Below, piece after piece: positions 53,210 through 62,040 of a stretch of 64,000 nucleotides of DNA. The translations under genes were made by a program, and so were the position numbers. This stretch comes from Candidatus Desulfovibrio gallistercoris (GTDB lineage: Bacteria; Desulfobacterota; Desulfovibrionia; Desulfovibrionales; Desulfovibrionaceae): NCBI GenBank assembly GCA_019118745.1, contig DWYJ01000002.1, positions 1 to 64,000 on the forward strand. Reading direction: 5' to 3'. The notes beneath the pieces were generated by a model, which was not told where the DNA came from, ran no database searches, and saw only the letters and a program-made list of their open reading frames with translations. Numbering within the stretch: the first letter of the stretch is position 1; every line of letters begins with the position of its first letter.

Positions 53210-53354
53210 GCGCGTTCTGCCTTTGAAAAAGGCAGACACGAGGCGGCGGTACAGCGCCGCCTGACCCAACCACGTGGAAAAACCGCGTGTTTTTTCCACG
53301 AGACGACAGGCCGTATGGTTGGGAATGCGAAGCGTTTCAAACGGAAAATGCTGC
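53208..53354. repeat. Family A dispersed element
   Basis: About 147 bp from TAGCGCGTTCTGCC to GGAAAATGCTGCA. It contains ACGAGGCGGCGG and the GTGGAAAAACCGCG/CGTGTTTTTTCCAC arm pair; the pairing bases differ from other copies on both sides, a compensatory change. Confidence 0.82.
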
Positions 53355-53444
53355 AGGCCCCCACCCCTGCGTTGCCTGCCTGCCGCCGCTTGCCGTGCCG
53401 CCGTCCTTGCCTTTGCGACACGCTATCCCCCGCAGCTTTTCCCC

Positions 53445-53478
53445 AATAAAAAACCCCGGTCACTATGGGACCGGGGCT
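53445..53478 (-). terminator. Terminator of the receiver/TPR gene
   Basis: Stem CCCCGGTC (53454-53461) with GACCGGGG (53469-53476), followed on the minus strand by TTTTTTATT. Confidence 0.87.
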
Positions 53479-53503
53479 TGAGCGCTGACTCGGGAAGCCG
53501 GCA

Positions 53504-54886
53504 TCAGACGGCAGGATTTTCCGCAGCCTTCATCTGGGCCAGCAGCTTCTTGGCCGGTTCGTAGTCGGGATCAAGCTCAAGGGCGATCTCCGCAGCCTGC
53601 TTGGCCTTGTCCTTGCTGTAGCCAAGGGAGAGCACCTGCGCCATATTGTAGGCCACGACAGGCGAGGTGCGGGGCAGGCTGGAATTGAGCCCCAGGGCCT
53701 TGAGCATGAAGCGGTTGGCGTTCTCGTATTCCTTGCCTTCGGCATGGGCCATGGCGATATTGTAATACAACTCGCTGGAATTGGGGGCGATCTGCAGGGC
53801 GCGCTTGTATTCCACGATGGCGTCGAGCCACCGGCCCTGCTTGCGCAGACAGATGCCCAACTGATTGAACGTCGTCAGGTCGTCCGCCGTCAGATCCTTC
53901 CCCTTGAGCTCAAGACACTTGCGGAGGTATTTTTCCGCCTGGGCCGGGTCCTTGTCCTGCAGGGACATGGCGATCTTTTCGGACATGAGCGCCACCTGCT
54001 GCATGGCGTTCTTGTAGGCGCGGTTGACGGCGCCGTCGAAAAGTTTCTTGGCCTCGTCCATGTTGCCCATTTCCATCTGGAGCTCGGCCATTTCCACCTT
54101 GCGCTGGGCATTCATGGGGGACAGTTCGTCCAGCCGCTTGAGGTACTCAAGCTGCATGTCGGTCTTGCCGTCTTCCTTGGCCAGGTCCACCAGTTTCTGC
54201 AAGGGCTCCAGATAGTCCTGCGAATACTTGCAGGCGCGTTCATAGGCCACCTGCGCCTTGTCCCTGTTGCCGGAAACGCGCAGCGCGTCCCCCAGCACCA
54301 CATAGCCGGAGGCGCTGTCGGGCTTCACCTTGAGCACGCCCTGCGTGATCTTGATGGCTTCGCTCCCCACGTTCTTGATGACGAACTTGCGCGCCTTGTC
54401 GAGGAGCTGGCGGATGGTGCTCGGTTCACGCAGCGTGACGGCCATCTTGTCGATGAGGTCGATACTGCTTATGGGCTTGAGGATGAAGTTGTCGGCTCCG
54501 GATTCATAGAGCAGCATGATGCGCGCCTTTTCGGACGACGTCGTCATGGCGAAGATGCGCAGATCGGGGAAGCTTTCCTTGAACTGGCGGACCATGAAGC
54601 TCGTTTCGCCCGAGCCGCTCATGACGCTTTCAATGAAAAGCGCGGGCCGCTTGCGCGCGGCGAAAGAGTCCGTGATGGCCTTGAGCAGCTTGCTCGGATC
54701 AGGGACAAAGACGACGAGCTCGGAAGCCGGCAAACCCATTTCCTTGACGGTCGCACGCAGCAGACTCAAGATGGTTGGATCATCCGAAAGGCAGAGAAGC
54801 TGTCCACTCCGTTTGGTAAAGTAATCCCGAATAATCGATTTCTGCTTGTTCTGCTTCTGTTTTGTCTGAAAGTCTGCAAATGCCAT
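53504..54886 (-). CDS. Response-regulator-like receiver domain fused to TPR repeats
   Basis: 460 residues. A receiver-like domain (about 30-150) has GQLLCLSDDPTILSLLRATV, IESVMSGSGETSF at the phospho-acceptor position, MTTSSEKA and FILKPISSIDL with the conserved Lys-Pro. The usual LxxxDxxxP acceptor loop reads FIESVMSG, so phosphorylation may be lost. TPR repeats follow from about 170 to 455 (for example NSSELYYNIAMAHAEGKEY). Likely a signalling or scaffold protein in the cytoplasm; no partner kinase is adjacent. Start at 54886 has GGAG upstream. Confidence 0.82.
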   Translation of the reverse strand: MAFADFQTKQKQNKQKSIIRDYFTKRSGQLLCLSDDPTILSLLRATVKEMGLPASELVVFVPDPSKLLKAITDSFAARKRPALFIESVMSGSGETSFMVRQFKESFPDLRIFAMTTSSEKARIMLLYESGADNFILKPISSIDLIDKMAVTLREPSTIRQLLDKARKFVIKNVGSEAIKITQGVLKVKPDSASGYVVLGDALRVSGNRDKAQVAYERACKYSQDYLEPLQKLVDLAKEDGKTDMQLEYLKRLDELSPMNAQRKVEMAELQMEMGNMDEAKKLFDGAVNRAYKNAMQQVALMSEKIAMSLQDKDPAQAEKYLRKCLELKGKDLTADDLTTFNQLGICLRKQGRWLDAIVEYKRALQIAPNSSELYYNIAMAHAEGKEYENANRFMLKALGLNSSLPRTSPVVAYNMAQVLSLGYSKDKAKQAAEIALELDPDYEPAKKLLAQMKAAENPAV

Positions 54887-55186
54887 TCTCTGCTCCAACT
54901 TGCATGGATTACATGACCCGCCCCCCGGCAAAGCGCACCTTCACCGGCGACGACCGCCATACTTCCGCTTCAGGTAAGCATGAAAAAATATGTTGCTCTG
55001 CCGCCCGTCCGATACGGGAGCGGGATGCCGCCAGACCTGCATCGAGGGGGAAAATATTTCCCGGCACGATACTTGCATAAAATTCTGGCGTTGCAATTTT
55101 TTCATCGGCTCAGACAGGCAGTACAGCGTGAAACTCTTCGGCCCATCCTCTTCACTCGAACGCCGCAGCATCTCTCTTTTGTCAAA

Positions 55187-55210
55187 AAAAGGGGAGATGC
55201 CTCCCCTTTT
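55187..55210 (-). terminator. Second terminator-like hairpin
   Basis: AAAAGGGGAG-ATGC-CTCCCCTTTT with three further T's on the minus strand. It lies downstream of another terminator for the same minus-strand gene. The rest of 54887-55337 shows no gene. Confidence 0.7.
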
Positions 55211-55238
55211 CCCAAAAAAACGCTGCTTTTTCCCGATG

Positions 55239-55280
55239 AAAAAAAGCCATTCTCCCCGAACCAAAGGATATGGGGAGAAT
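55239..55280 (-). terminator. Terminator of the 132-residue hypothetical gene
   Basis: Stem ATTCTCCCC (55249-55257) with GGGGAGAAT (55272-55280) and GGCTTTTTTTC on the minus strand. Confidence 0.82.
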
Positions 55281-55337
55281 GTCCTCATTCCTGTCGCCGT
55301 ATCACGCGGCGCGGCAAAAGCATGTTGTGCAGCCCTG

Positions 55338-55736
55338 CTAGGCCTGAAGGGACAGGGCTCCATGCGCAGCAGGCTGGGTATACGCCCGGCCGTAAGACTC
55401 GCTGCGCTGGACGGCCTTGCCGCCAAGAGCTGCATTGTTGAAGAATTGCATCTCGCTTTCGCTCAGATATTTGCGGGCGGTATACAATTCAAAGAAATTT
55501 TTCTCTTCCTGGCTCAGCACGGAAGAGGGTTCCCGGGAAATCACGTCCTGTTTCAGGGGAGGGACGGCTCCCGGTCCCATGACCGCAGTCAGCTGAGAGT
55601 TGGTGCTTTCCGCTGCCTGCAGGCCTGCCTGTGACTCGAATGTCTCTGCGAAAGAGCTGCCCCCCGCAGCCTGCCGCGAACGCGACGCCTCAGAAGACGT
55701 CTGCGCATGAGACATCCCAACGCTGTTGATGTTCAT
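55338..55736 (-). CDS. Hypothetical protein
   Basis: 132 residues, Ser/Ala/Gln-rich first half (likely disordered), then SQEEKNFFELYTARKYL and SESEMQFFNNAAL, which look like amphipathic helices. No signal peptide or membrane segment. GGGAGGGAG lies before the ATG at 55736. The style resembles flagellar or secreted-substrate proteins, but I do not recognise it. Confidence 0.68.
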   Translation of the reverse strand: MNINSVGMSHAQTSSEASRSRQAAGGSSFAETFESQAGLQAAESTNSQLTAVMGPGAVPPLKQDVISREPSSVLSQEEKNFFELYTARKYLSESEMQFFNNAALGGKAVQRSESYGRAYTQPAAHGALSLQA

Positions 55737-56447
55737 AACTCCCTCCCAAAACGTTTCCTGTACCCTACGCACTTTCGTAAAAAAAGGCCAGCCTAAGAGA
55801 AAATCTTTACATTTTGACATGTTGCGAAAAAATCAAGATGGCGTACAATGTTTTTTACTTTTTTTTATTCAATAAATTCAATAAATTAAAACTTTATGCT
55901 TTTCTAGATTTTTTTAAAAAACTCATTTTTTTCTGCGCCTTCCGATGATTTTTTTTGCAAGCGATCCATAAAAAGTGTTTCTTTTGAAGAAGTTAGCTAA
56001 AAAATATCCTCTGCCCGGCGCAAGGCGTACCGGCTCCCCTCTCGATATGGGGAGACTATCCCAGCAAAATAGTTGATTTTCTTCCGGTCTGCCACACCAC
56101 TGTACAGACATGGGGGCCGGCCCTGTCAAAACGCATGGGCCTGAGCCGCCCCGCCTGACGCTCCTTTCTTCCTGTTTTCTGCCGTTGGAGCAGAAGAAGG
56201 GCCTGCCCAGGGCGCAAGCGCCATCCAGAACCACCTTTGATGAACTTTTTTTGGGAAAAAAGGACTTCTGCGCGGGCATGCCTGCCCCGCTCAGGGTGAT
56301 ACGGCCAAACGGGCAGGACGCTCCCGCGGTCCCGTCATTACAGAGGATCAGCCGACAAAGGGGCCGGGAACGCGAAGGGGCTCCCCCAGTCCGCCCGGCT
56401 GAACAGACAAGAAGGAGCCCCTTCAGACGAAAGTCTTCCCCGAAGGC
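55737..56447. other. Long gap with an A+T-rich block
   Basis: About 710 bp without a credible gene. 55845-55935 is extremely A+T-rich and contains the short tandem CAATAAATT repeat (CAATAAATTCAATAAATT near 55870), unlike anything else in the window outside the dnd island. An ORF at 55923-56279 on the minus strand has no RBS and unusual composition. Confidence 0.45.
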
Positions 56448-56595
56448 CAGGGCATTTTACCTTTGAAAAAGGCAAAATGCGAGGCGGCGGCACAGCGCCG
56501 CCCGGCCGAAACCAAGCGGAAAAACCGCGTTTTTTCCGCGAAACGCCAGGCCGTATGGTGTGAAACGCAAAGCGTTTCACACTAAAAATGCTCTA
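56448..56595. repeat. Family A dispersed element ending on a stop codon
   Basis: 148 bp from CAGGGCATTTTACC to CTAAAAATGCTCTA. Arm pairs include TTTTACCTTTG/AAAAGGCAAAA and GCGGAAAAACCGCG/TTTTTTCCGC. The terminal CTA (56593-56595) is the stop of the adjacent minus-strand glycosyltransferase gene. Confidence 0.88.
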
Positions 56596-57837
56596 GCCGC
56601 CACGATACTGCCGGCGCCATTCATCCAGGAAGAGGATGGCCGTCTCCACATCGTTCAAAGTACCGCTCTGCTGCCGCAGCATATGGACGACATTCTCGAA
56701 GCTGGCTCCCGGCCCCAGCTCCAGCCGTTGCAAGAGCTCCAGCAAGGGTTGAGCAATGGGCGCTTGTCCGGCCTCCGCCTTCCACGGGCCGAACTGTCCG
56801 GCCACATAATCCAACAGCTGCTGCATGCGCCGGGCATAGGTGTGCTCGGCCAGCACGCGTTCCCTGGCTCGCCGGCAGTACTGTGCCCGCTCTTCGGGGT
56901 GGGCGAGGAAGTAGTCTATCTTTTGGTAGAGTTCCGCCTCGGAATCGAAACAGGCCAGCTCATCCCCGGCAAACAGTTCAGGCAGGAGGCGGCGCTTGTC
57001 CACCAGCTGGAAAGCCCCCATGGCCGCCAGCTCGAAGGTGCGCGGATTGACGAAATCCCCGTGACTGACCAGCGTTTCCGTCTTCAGACTGGAATGCAGG
57101 TTCAGATTGATGCGCGAGGCGTTGTAGATCTTGACGCTCTCCTCCTCGCTGATACGCTGCCCTCCCCGCTGGATGCAGGGCGCAAGAACGCTCTCTCCAT
57201 CCCAGTCCGAGCCCCAGATCTTGAAATCACGTCCGGCCAGAGGCCGGAAGGCCAAACGCCGGTTGGGATAACCCGCCCCAAGGAAACCGATGTCCGCGCC
57301 GTATTCGCGCTCTTCCTCCGGCGTCAGCGCAAGCGGCTTGTGGAATTCGGGCAGAGCGGCCAGCGGCAGATAGGGAGCATGCGGCTGCCCGATGGCGGCA
57401 AGCTTTTCCTGGAAGGGCTCCTTCTGGATGACGGCAAAAACGTCATACAGCGGCGCATAGGCCTGCCAGTAGTCAAAGACCTGCCAGTCCTCCACGAACC
57501 ACATGGCCGTCCGCACCCCGGCCTTGCGCAGCTTCTGCAGGCTGAACCGGTTCAGCGGAGCCTGCGCCAGCGCGAGCACGAGGGACGGCTCGAAACTTTC
57601 CACCTGCGCCAGTATCCCCTGATTGAGCACCTGCAGGAAAGCATTCTCCAGAGGGGCCAGGGACGAGGGCGGGAGTTGCAGGGTCTTCAGACCGGTAAAG
57701 GCGGAATAAAAGGCCGGCGCGTCAAAGATGCGCACGGCATGGCCCATGTCGCTCAGCGCTCTGGCGCAGTAACGGCCGATGGGCAGCGACCCGCCGTACA
57801 GGGGCAGGACCACAAGGATACGCAGGGGGGGCGTCAT
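56593..57837 (-). CDS. CgeB-family glycosyltransferase-like protein
   Basis: 414 residues. The N-terminal DUF3880-like domain (LRILVVLPLYGGSLPIGRYC) and a C-terminal Glyco_trans_1-like domain with GADIGFLGAGYPNRR, RINLNLHSSL and NPRTFELAAMGAFQLVD match the CgeB/spore-maturation group often found in surface-glycan or flagellin-glycosylation loci. Its ATG overlaps the upstream gene's stop (TGATG). The stop is the terminal TAG of a family A element. Confidence 0.85.
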   Translation of the reverse strand: MTPPLRILVVLPLYGGSLPIGRYCARALSDMGHAVRIFDAPAFYSAFTGLKTLQLPPSSLAPLENAFLQVLNQGILAQVESFEPSLVLALAQAPLNRFSLQKLRKAGVRTAMWFVEDWQVFDYWQAYAPLYDVFAVIQKEPFQEKLAAIGQPHAPYLPLAALPEFHKPLALTPEEEREYGADIGFLGAGYPNRRLAFRPLAGRDFKIWGSDWDGESVLAPCIQRGGQRISEEESVKIYNASRINLNLHSSLKTETLVSHGDFVNPRTFELAAMGAFQLVDKRRLLPELFAGDELACFDSEAELYQKIDYFLAHPEERAQYCRRARERVLAEHTYARRMQQLLDYVAGQFGPWKAEAGQAPIAQPLLELLQRLELGPGASFENVVHMLRQQSGTLNDVETAILFLDEWRRQYRGG

Positions 57838-59099
57838 CAGCTATACCTCCTGGGGGGCAACATCCAGTCGCTGTCGGTACGCAGCCAGCGACGCACGGTT
57901 TCTTCTTCCTCAGCGGCGGCAGGGAGCTCTTCGCTGCCGGACAGCTCCGCCACTCCCAGCCATGCGGCCAGTTCCCGGCGGGCGGCACGGCGCAGGGCCG
58001 CCTGCGCATCCTGCCCCGCCGCAAGCCGCAGCACGCCGCCCAGCGCGTCCAGGCCGCTGGTCCAGACCTGCAGGCCGTCGGGAAGGCGGTTTCCGGCCGC
58101 ATCCGCCCTGCCCTGCAGCAGCCCCACCAACGCCCCGGGCAGCCGTTCGTCCTCAAAGGGATGCAAACAGCGCACGCCACAGGGACAGGGAGCCGACTCC
58201 AGACAGGGCACGCAGGGAATATCCGCCTGAATGACGGTATGCCCCAGCCCGTAAGGGCCTGTTTCGTGCGCATAGGCCGAGGACAGGAAAAAGGCCAGCA
58301 CCGGCACGCCCAGCGCGGCGGCAAGATGCATGATGCCGGTATCGGGCGTCACCAGCCTGTCCAGTCCGCGCACCGCCTCCACAAGGGCGGGCAGATCGGT
58401 CTTGCCGCTCAGATCCTCCACATTGCCCAGCATGCGGGCAGGCAGCTCCCGCAGCAGACGCCGGGCGACAGGTTGCTCCTGCGCGGAACCCAGCAGGCGC
58501 ACGCGCGGCCCGCCCATGAAGTCATGCAGCGTGCGCACGATGCGCGCCAGCAGCGGCACCGGCAGGGAACGGCGGGATTCGCGCCCGGCCAGGACGACCC
58601 CCAGCCCGGCCCCTCCGCCCGACGCCGGCGGATTGACCCGTTCCGGCGCTATGGGCTCCGGGGCGAAATAACCCCAGTAGTCCACCAGATTGAGGCTGCC
58701 GCAGGCACGGTGCGCCGCCAGCCGGAAGGCCCGCCGCGCCCACGGGGATCGCGCGGGGCCGCCGCTGCCGGGCCGGTAGCCGTGCACCCTCTCCGGAGGG
58801 AAAAGGCGGCAGAGGCTCGTGCCGGCCGTGGAAAAATTGCAGTTGTAGACCGCCGCGAAGTCCAGATCGCGCCAAACGCGCAGCACGTCGCCGATCTGCC
58901 GGGCCGCGGCGGCGGCATCTCTGGTATAGAGCGGCAGGGCATGCAGCCGGGCAAAGGGATAGAGCACACGGGCCAGCGGCACGAGTCCCGTATCCACGGC
59001 CAGATGCGTTTCCCCGCGCTCCGCCAGCGTCAGCAGGAGGCGGCGCGTCTGCACGAGGTCCCCCAGACGGGCGGACTGGATGACAAGATATCGGGGCAT
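57837..59099 (-). CDS. Glycosyltransferase family 9 (heptosyltransferase-like)
   Basis: 420 residues. GT9 landmarks: VIQSARLGDLVQTRRLLLTL at the N-terminus, VVLAGRESRRSLP, LLGSAQEQPVARRLL and the acceptor/nucleotide site DRLVTPDTGIMHLAAALGVP. A cysteine cluster near CVPCLESAPCPCGVRC is common in Desulfovibrio GT9 proteins. Adds heptose or a related sugar to LPS core or another surface glycan in the cytoplasm. Second ATG at 59099 is preferred because AAAGGA precedes it; an ATG two codons earlier overlaps that site. Confidence 0.88.
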   Translation of the reverse strand: MPRYLVIQSARLGDLVQTRRLLLTLAERGETHLAVDTGLVPLARVLYPFARLHALPLYTRDAAAAARQIGDVLRVWRDLDFAAVYNCNFSTAGTSLCRLFPPERVHGYRPGSGGPARSPWARRAFRLAAHRACGSLNLVDYWGYFAPEPIAPERVNPPASGGGAGLGVVLAGRESRRSLPVPLLARIVRTLHDFMGGPRVRLLGSAQEQPVARRLLRELPARMLGNVEDLSGKTDLPALVEAVRGLDRLVTPDTGIMHLAAALGVPVLAFFLSSAYAHETGPYGLGHTVIQADIPCVPCLESAPCPCGVRCLHPFEDERLPGALVGLLQGRADAAGNRLPDGLQVWTSGLDALGGVLRLAAGQDAQAALRRAARRELAAWLGVAELSGSEELPAAAEEEETVRRWLRTDSDWMLPPRRYS

Positions 59100-59234
59100 G
59101 GACATTCCTTTGCCGTCCCCAGCCGGGCGGACGGCGTCTCAAACCTAGCCCAAGCCGTACGGAGAGGCAAGAAAAGCCTCTCCTCCCCCCCTTGCACATG
59201 GCGACGGCTTGCGTATACTGCCGCAAGGTGACCT

Positions 59235-59915
59235 ATGAAATCCGACCTCTATCCTCTGTTTCTCGATCTGCACGATGCCCGCTGCCTTGTGGCGGGCCTT
59301 GGCGACGTCGGCTGCCGCAAGCTGCGGAGCCTGCTGGAGGCGGGGACCGGTACGGTGCTGACGCGCGACATCGCCGAACCGTCCACGGAAGCCGCCGCCC
59401 TGCTGGCGTCTCCCCACGTGCGGCATGCCCGCCGCGCATGCACGGAGGAGGATGTGCTGGGTTGCCGGCTGGTGTTCGCCGCCACCGGGGACCGGGCGGA
59501 GAATGCCCGCATCGCCGCCCTGTGCAGGACGCACGGCATCCTCTGCAATTGCGTGGACGCCCCGGAAGCGGGAGATTTTCTGGTCCCAGCCCTTGCCCGG
59601 CAGGGAGAACTCATGCTGGCCCTTTCCACGGGAGGAGCCAGCCCGGCACTGGCACGCCGCTGGCGGCGGGAGCTGGAAGACTGGCTTGCGCCCCGTGTGC
59701 GCATGGCCCGGCTCATGGGCCGCATACGGCCCTGCGTGCTTGCCTTGTCCTCGGACTCGCGGCAAAATGGCAAACTGTTCCGCGCTCTAGCGGAATCCCC
59801 CTTGCAACACTGGTTGCAGGACGGCGACATGGAGGCCTGCCGCGACTTTCTCGCGCAGAGCCTGCCGCCGGAACTGCATGCCCGCATACCGGAGTTTCTG
59901 CATGATCTCGCCTGA
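59235..59915 (+). CDS. Precorrin-2 dehydrogenase/ferrochelatase (siroheme synthase, CysG N-type)
   Basis: Oxidises precorrin-2 to sirohydrochlorin with NAD and may insert Fe, 226 residues. Rossmann motif AGLGDVGCRKLRSLL, NCVDAPEAGDFLVPAL and ALSTGGASPALARR match the Met8/CysG-N fold. Siroheme is the cofactor of dissimilatory sulfite reductase and, in sulfate reducers, a haem precursor by the Ahb route. AAGGTGA precedes the start. Overlaps the next gene by 14 bp. Confidence 0.92.
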   Translation: MKSDLYPLFLDLHDARCLVAGLGDVGCRKLRSLLEAGTGTVLTRDIAEPSTEAAALLASPHVRHARRACTEEDVLGCRLVFAATGDRAENARIAALCRTHGILCNCVDAPEAGDFLVPALARQGELMLALSTGGASPALARRWRRELEDWLAPRVRMARLMGRIRPCVLALSSDSRQNGKLFRALAESPLQHWLQDGDMEACRDFLAQSLPPELHARIPEFLHDLA

Positions 59916-60729
59916 ATCCTCCACCCTGCTGACCCTGTGCCTCTACGGGGCGGCCAGTCTTGCCGGCATCAGCGGCATGATGCTGCGCAGCGCCATGCTG
60001 CGCAAGGCCGGCTGCTGGCTGGCCGGTCTCGGTTTCCTCGTCCAGACGCTCATGCTGGCGCTGGGCTTCCACTCCACCCTGCCGGAAGGGCTCAGCCTGG
60101 GGGCCTATCTCCAGATGCTGGCCTGGTTCGTGCTGCTCTGCGGGCTCATCTCCCGTCTGCGCTACCGGCAGGAGGCCACCCTCATCCTGTCCGCGCCGCT
60201 GGCGCTCATCCTCTTCATCATGTCGGCCCCCTATCTTGCGGCGGTGGTGAAGATCCCTCCCCAGTTGAGCGCCCCCTTCTACACCCTGCACATCGGCGCG
60301 CTCTTCCTCAGCCTGGGGCTGCTCACGCTGGCCTTTGCCGCGGGCTGCATCTTCCTTTTCCTGGAAGGACGCATCAAGAGCAAGCAGGCCATGAAGGGCT
60401 TCTGGCAGGACATGCCCGCCCTTTCCCTGCTGGACAGGATCAATGCCTTTGCGGTGATGACGACCTTCCCGCTCTACACCCTGGGCATCGTGGCGGGGCT
60501 CGTCTGGGCCAAACCCGTCTTCGGCGCCACCTTCAACGGCGACCCCAAGGAGGTCATCAGCCTTGTCGTCTGGCTGCTGCTGGCCGCCCTTTTCCATAAC
60601 CGGCTCACGCGGGGCTGGCGGGGCCGCAAGCCCGCCCGTCTTGCGGTCATCATCTTTGGTCTGTGTCTTTTCTCCATCATCGTGGTGAACACCTTCATGG
60701 AAACGCACCACGCCTTCATCAGAGGCTGA
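59902..60729 (+). CDS. CcsA/HemX-like membrane protein
   Basis: 275 residues with eight predicted helices. The CcsA-type cytochrome c assembly domain includes the conserved FYTLHIGALFLSLGL with a haem-ligand-type His, and a second His near METHHAF at the end. HemX homologues commonly lie beside hemA and affect GluTR levels or haem export; CcsA is the related cytochrome c factor. Start at 59902 has GGAG upstream, overlapping the previous gene. Confidence 0.85.
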   Translation: MISPESSTLLTLCLYGAASLAGISGMMLRSAMLRKAGCWLAGLGFLVQTLMLALGFHSTLPEGLSLGAYLQMLAWFVLLCGLISRLRYRQEATLILSAPLALILFIMSAPYLAAVVKIPPQLSAPFYTLHIGALFLSLGLLTLAFAAGCIFLFLEGRIKSKQAMKGFWQDMPALSLLDRINAFAVMTTFPLYTLGIVAGLVWAKPVFGATFNGDPKEVISLVVWLLLAALFHNRLTRGWRGRKPARLAVIIFGLCLFSIIVVNTFMETHHAFIRG

Positions 60730-60738
60730 TCTACCACC

Positions 60739-62040
60739 ATGAACTGCGATCTTGTACTTGTGGGACTCAATCACCGCACGGCGGGCGTGGATGTGCGCGA
60801 ACGCTTTGCGCTGGTCAATCACTGCTCGGCGGACAGCTGGGCCGTCCCCTGTGAAGGGGCCATCAGCGAAGCCATGATCCTCTCCACCTGCAACCGGGTG
60901 GAACTGCTGGCCGCCGGACACGGCGACATGGCGGAACAGATGCTGACCGACTGGGCGCATACCTGCAAGGCCTCCGTGGAGGACCTGCGCCCCTACGTCT
61001 ACATCTACAAGGGCGTCGAGGCCGTACGTCACCTCTTCACCGTCGCCTCCAGCCTGGATTCCATGGTGCTGGGCGAACCGCAGATACTGGGACAGCTCAA
61101 GACGGCCTACCGCAAGGCGGCGGCCTGCCACACCACGGGGCTCATCCTCAACCGGCTGCTGCACAAGGCCTTTTCCGTGGCCAAGCGTGTGCGGACGGAG
61201 ACCGCCGTGGCCTCCAGCGCCGTTTCCATCAGTTACGCCGCCGTGGAGCTGGCCAAACGCATTTTCGGCGACATGCCCTCCCATCGGGCCATGCTGCTGG
61301 GGGCCGGGGAAATGGCCGAACTGGCCGCCACCCACCTCCTTCAGGCCGGCATCGCCGAGATACTGGTCGCCAACCGCACCCTTGCGCGCGGGCAGGAGCT
61401 TGCCCGGCAGTTCAACGGCCGGGCCATCGCCTTTGAGGCCATCGCCGCCCATCTGGTGGACGTGGACATCATCATCGCCTCCACGGGCTCGCCGGAGCCG
61501 GTCATCCGTGCCCGCGACATCCGCAGCGTGCTCAAGGCCCGCAAAAACCGGCCCATGTTCTTCATCGACATCGCCGTGCCCCGCGACATCGACCCTGACG
61601 TCAACGGGCTGGACAACGTCTATCTGTATGACATCGACGATCTTAAAGAAGTAGTTGAAGAAAATCTCGCCTCCCGCCGGGATGAAGCGCAAAAGGCCGC
61701 GGAGATCGTCAATGACGAGGTGGGGCACTTCGAGCAATGGGTCCAGGGGCTGGACATGCAGCCCACCATCGTGGACATCATCCAGCGCGGCGAACACATG
61801 GCCGAGGAGGAGCTTGCCCGTACGCTCAAGCGGCTGGGGCCGGTCTCCGACGAGGTGCGCGAAGCGCTTGACGTCATGGCCAAAGCGCTTGTCCGCAAAA
61901 TGAACCACGATCCCATCGTCTTCCTCAAGGAAGGCGCGGGCTCGCATGAGGGCAGCGCCTCACGCATCAGCCTCATGCGCCGCATCTTCAATCTGGACAG
62001 CGGCACCTGTAGCCGCGCCACCCCGCGGGAGAAAGGCTGA
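60739..62040 (+). CDS. hemA: Glutamyl-tRNA reductase
   Basis: First step of tetrapyrrole synthesis by the C5 pathway, reducing Glu-tRNA to glutamate semialdehyde; 433 residues. The catalytic Cys51 lies in STCNRVE, followed by SLDSMVLGEPQILGQ and a Rossmann domain LLGAGEMAELAATHL. The C-terminal dimerisation helix (about 320-415) is complete. In an operon with the siroheme synthase and HemX-like genes; its TGA overlaps the next ATG. Confidence 0.96.
   Translation: MNCDLVLVGLNHRTAGVDVRERFALVNHCSADSWAVPCEGAISEAMILSTCNRVELLAAGHGDMAEQMLTDWAHTCKASVEDLRPYVYIYKGVEAVRHLFTVASSLDSMVLGEPQILGQLKTAYRKAAACHTTGLILNRLLHKAFSVAKRVRTETAVASSAVSISYAAVELAKRIFGDMPSHRAMLLGAGEMAELAATHLLQAGIAEILVANRTLARGQELARQFNGRAIAFEAIAAHLVDVDIIIASTGSPEPVIRARDIRSVLKARKNRPMFFIDIAVPRDIDPDVNGLDNVYLYDIDDLKEVVEENLASRRDEAQKAAEIVNDEVGHFEQWVQGLDMQPTIVDIIQRGEHMAEEELARTLKRLGPVSDEVREALDVMAKALVRKMNHDPIVFLKEGAGSHEGSASRISLMRRIFNLDSGTCSRATPREKG

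Noticed and set aside
55923..56279. 118-residue minus-strand ORF
   Set aside because: Spans an A+T-rich and a G+C-rich part with no RBS and no motif; the codon pattern does not match neighbours.
59713..61947. 744-residue open frame opposite the siroheme synthase/HemX/hemA genes
   Set aside because: Antisense shadow; crosses three clear genes with overlapping starts.
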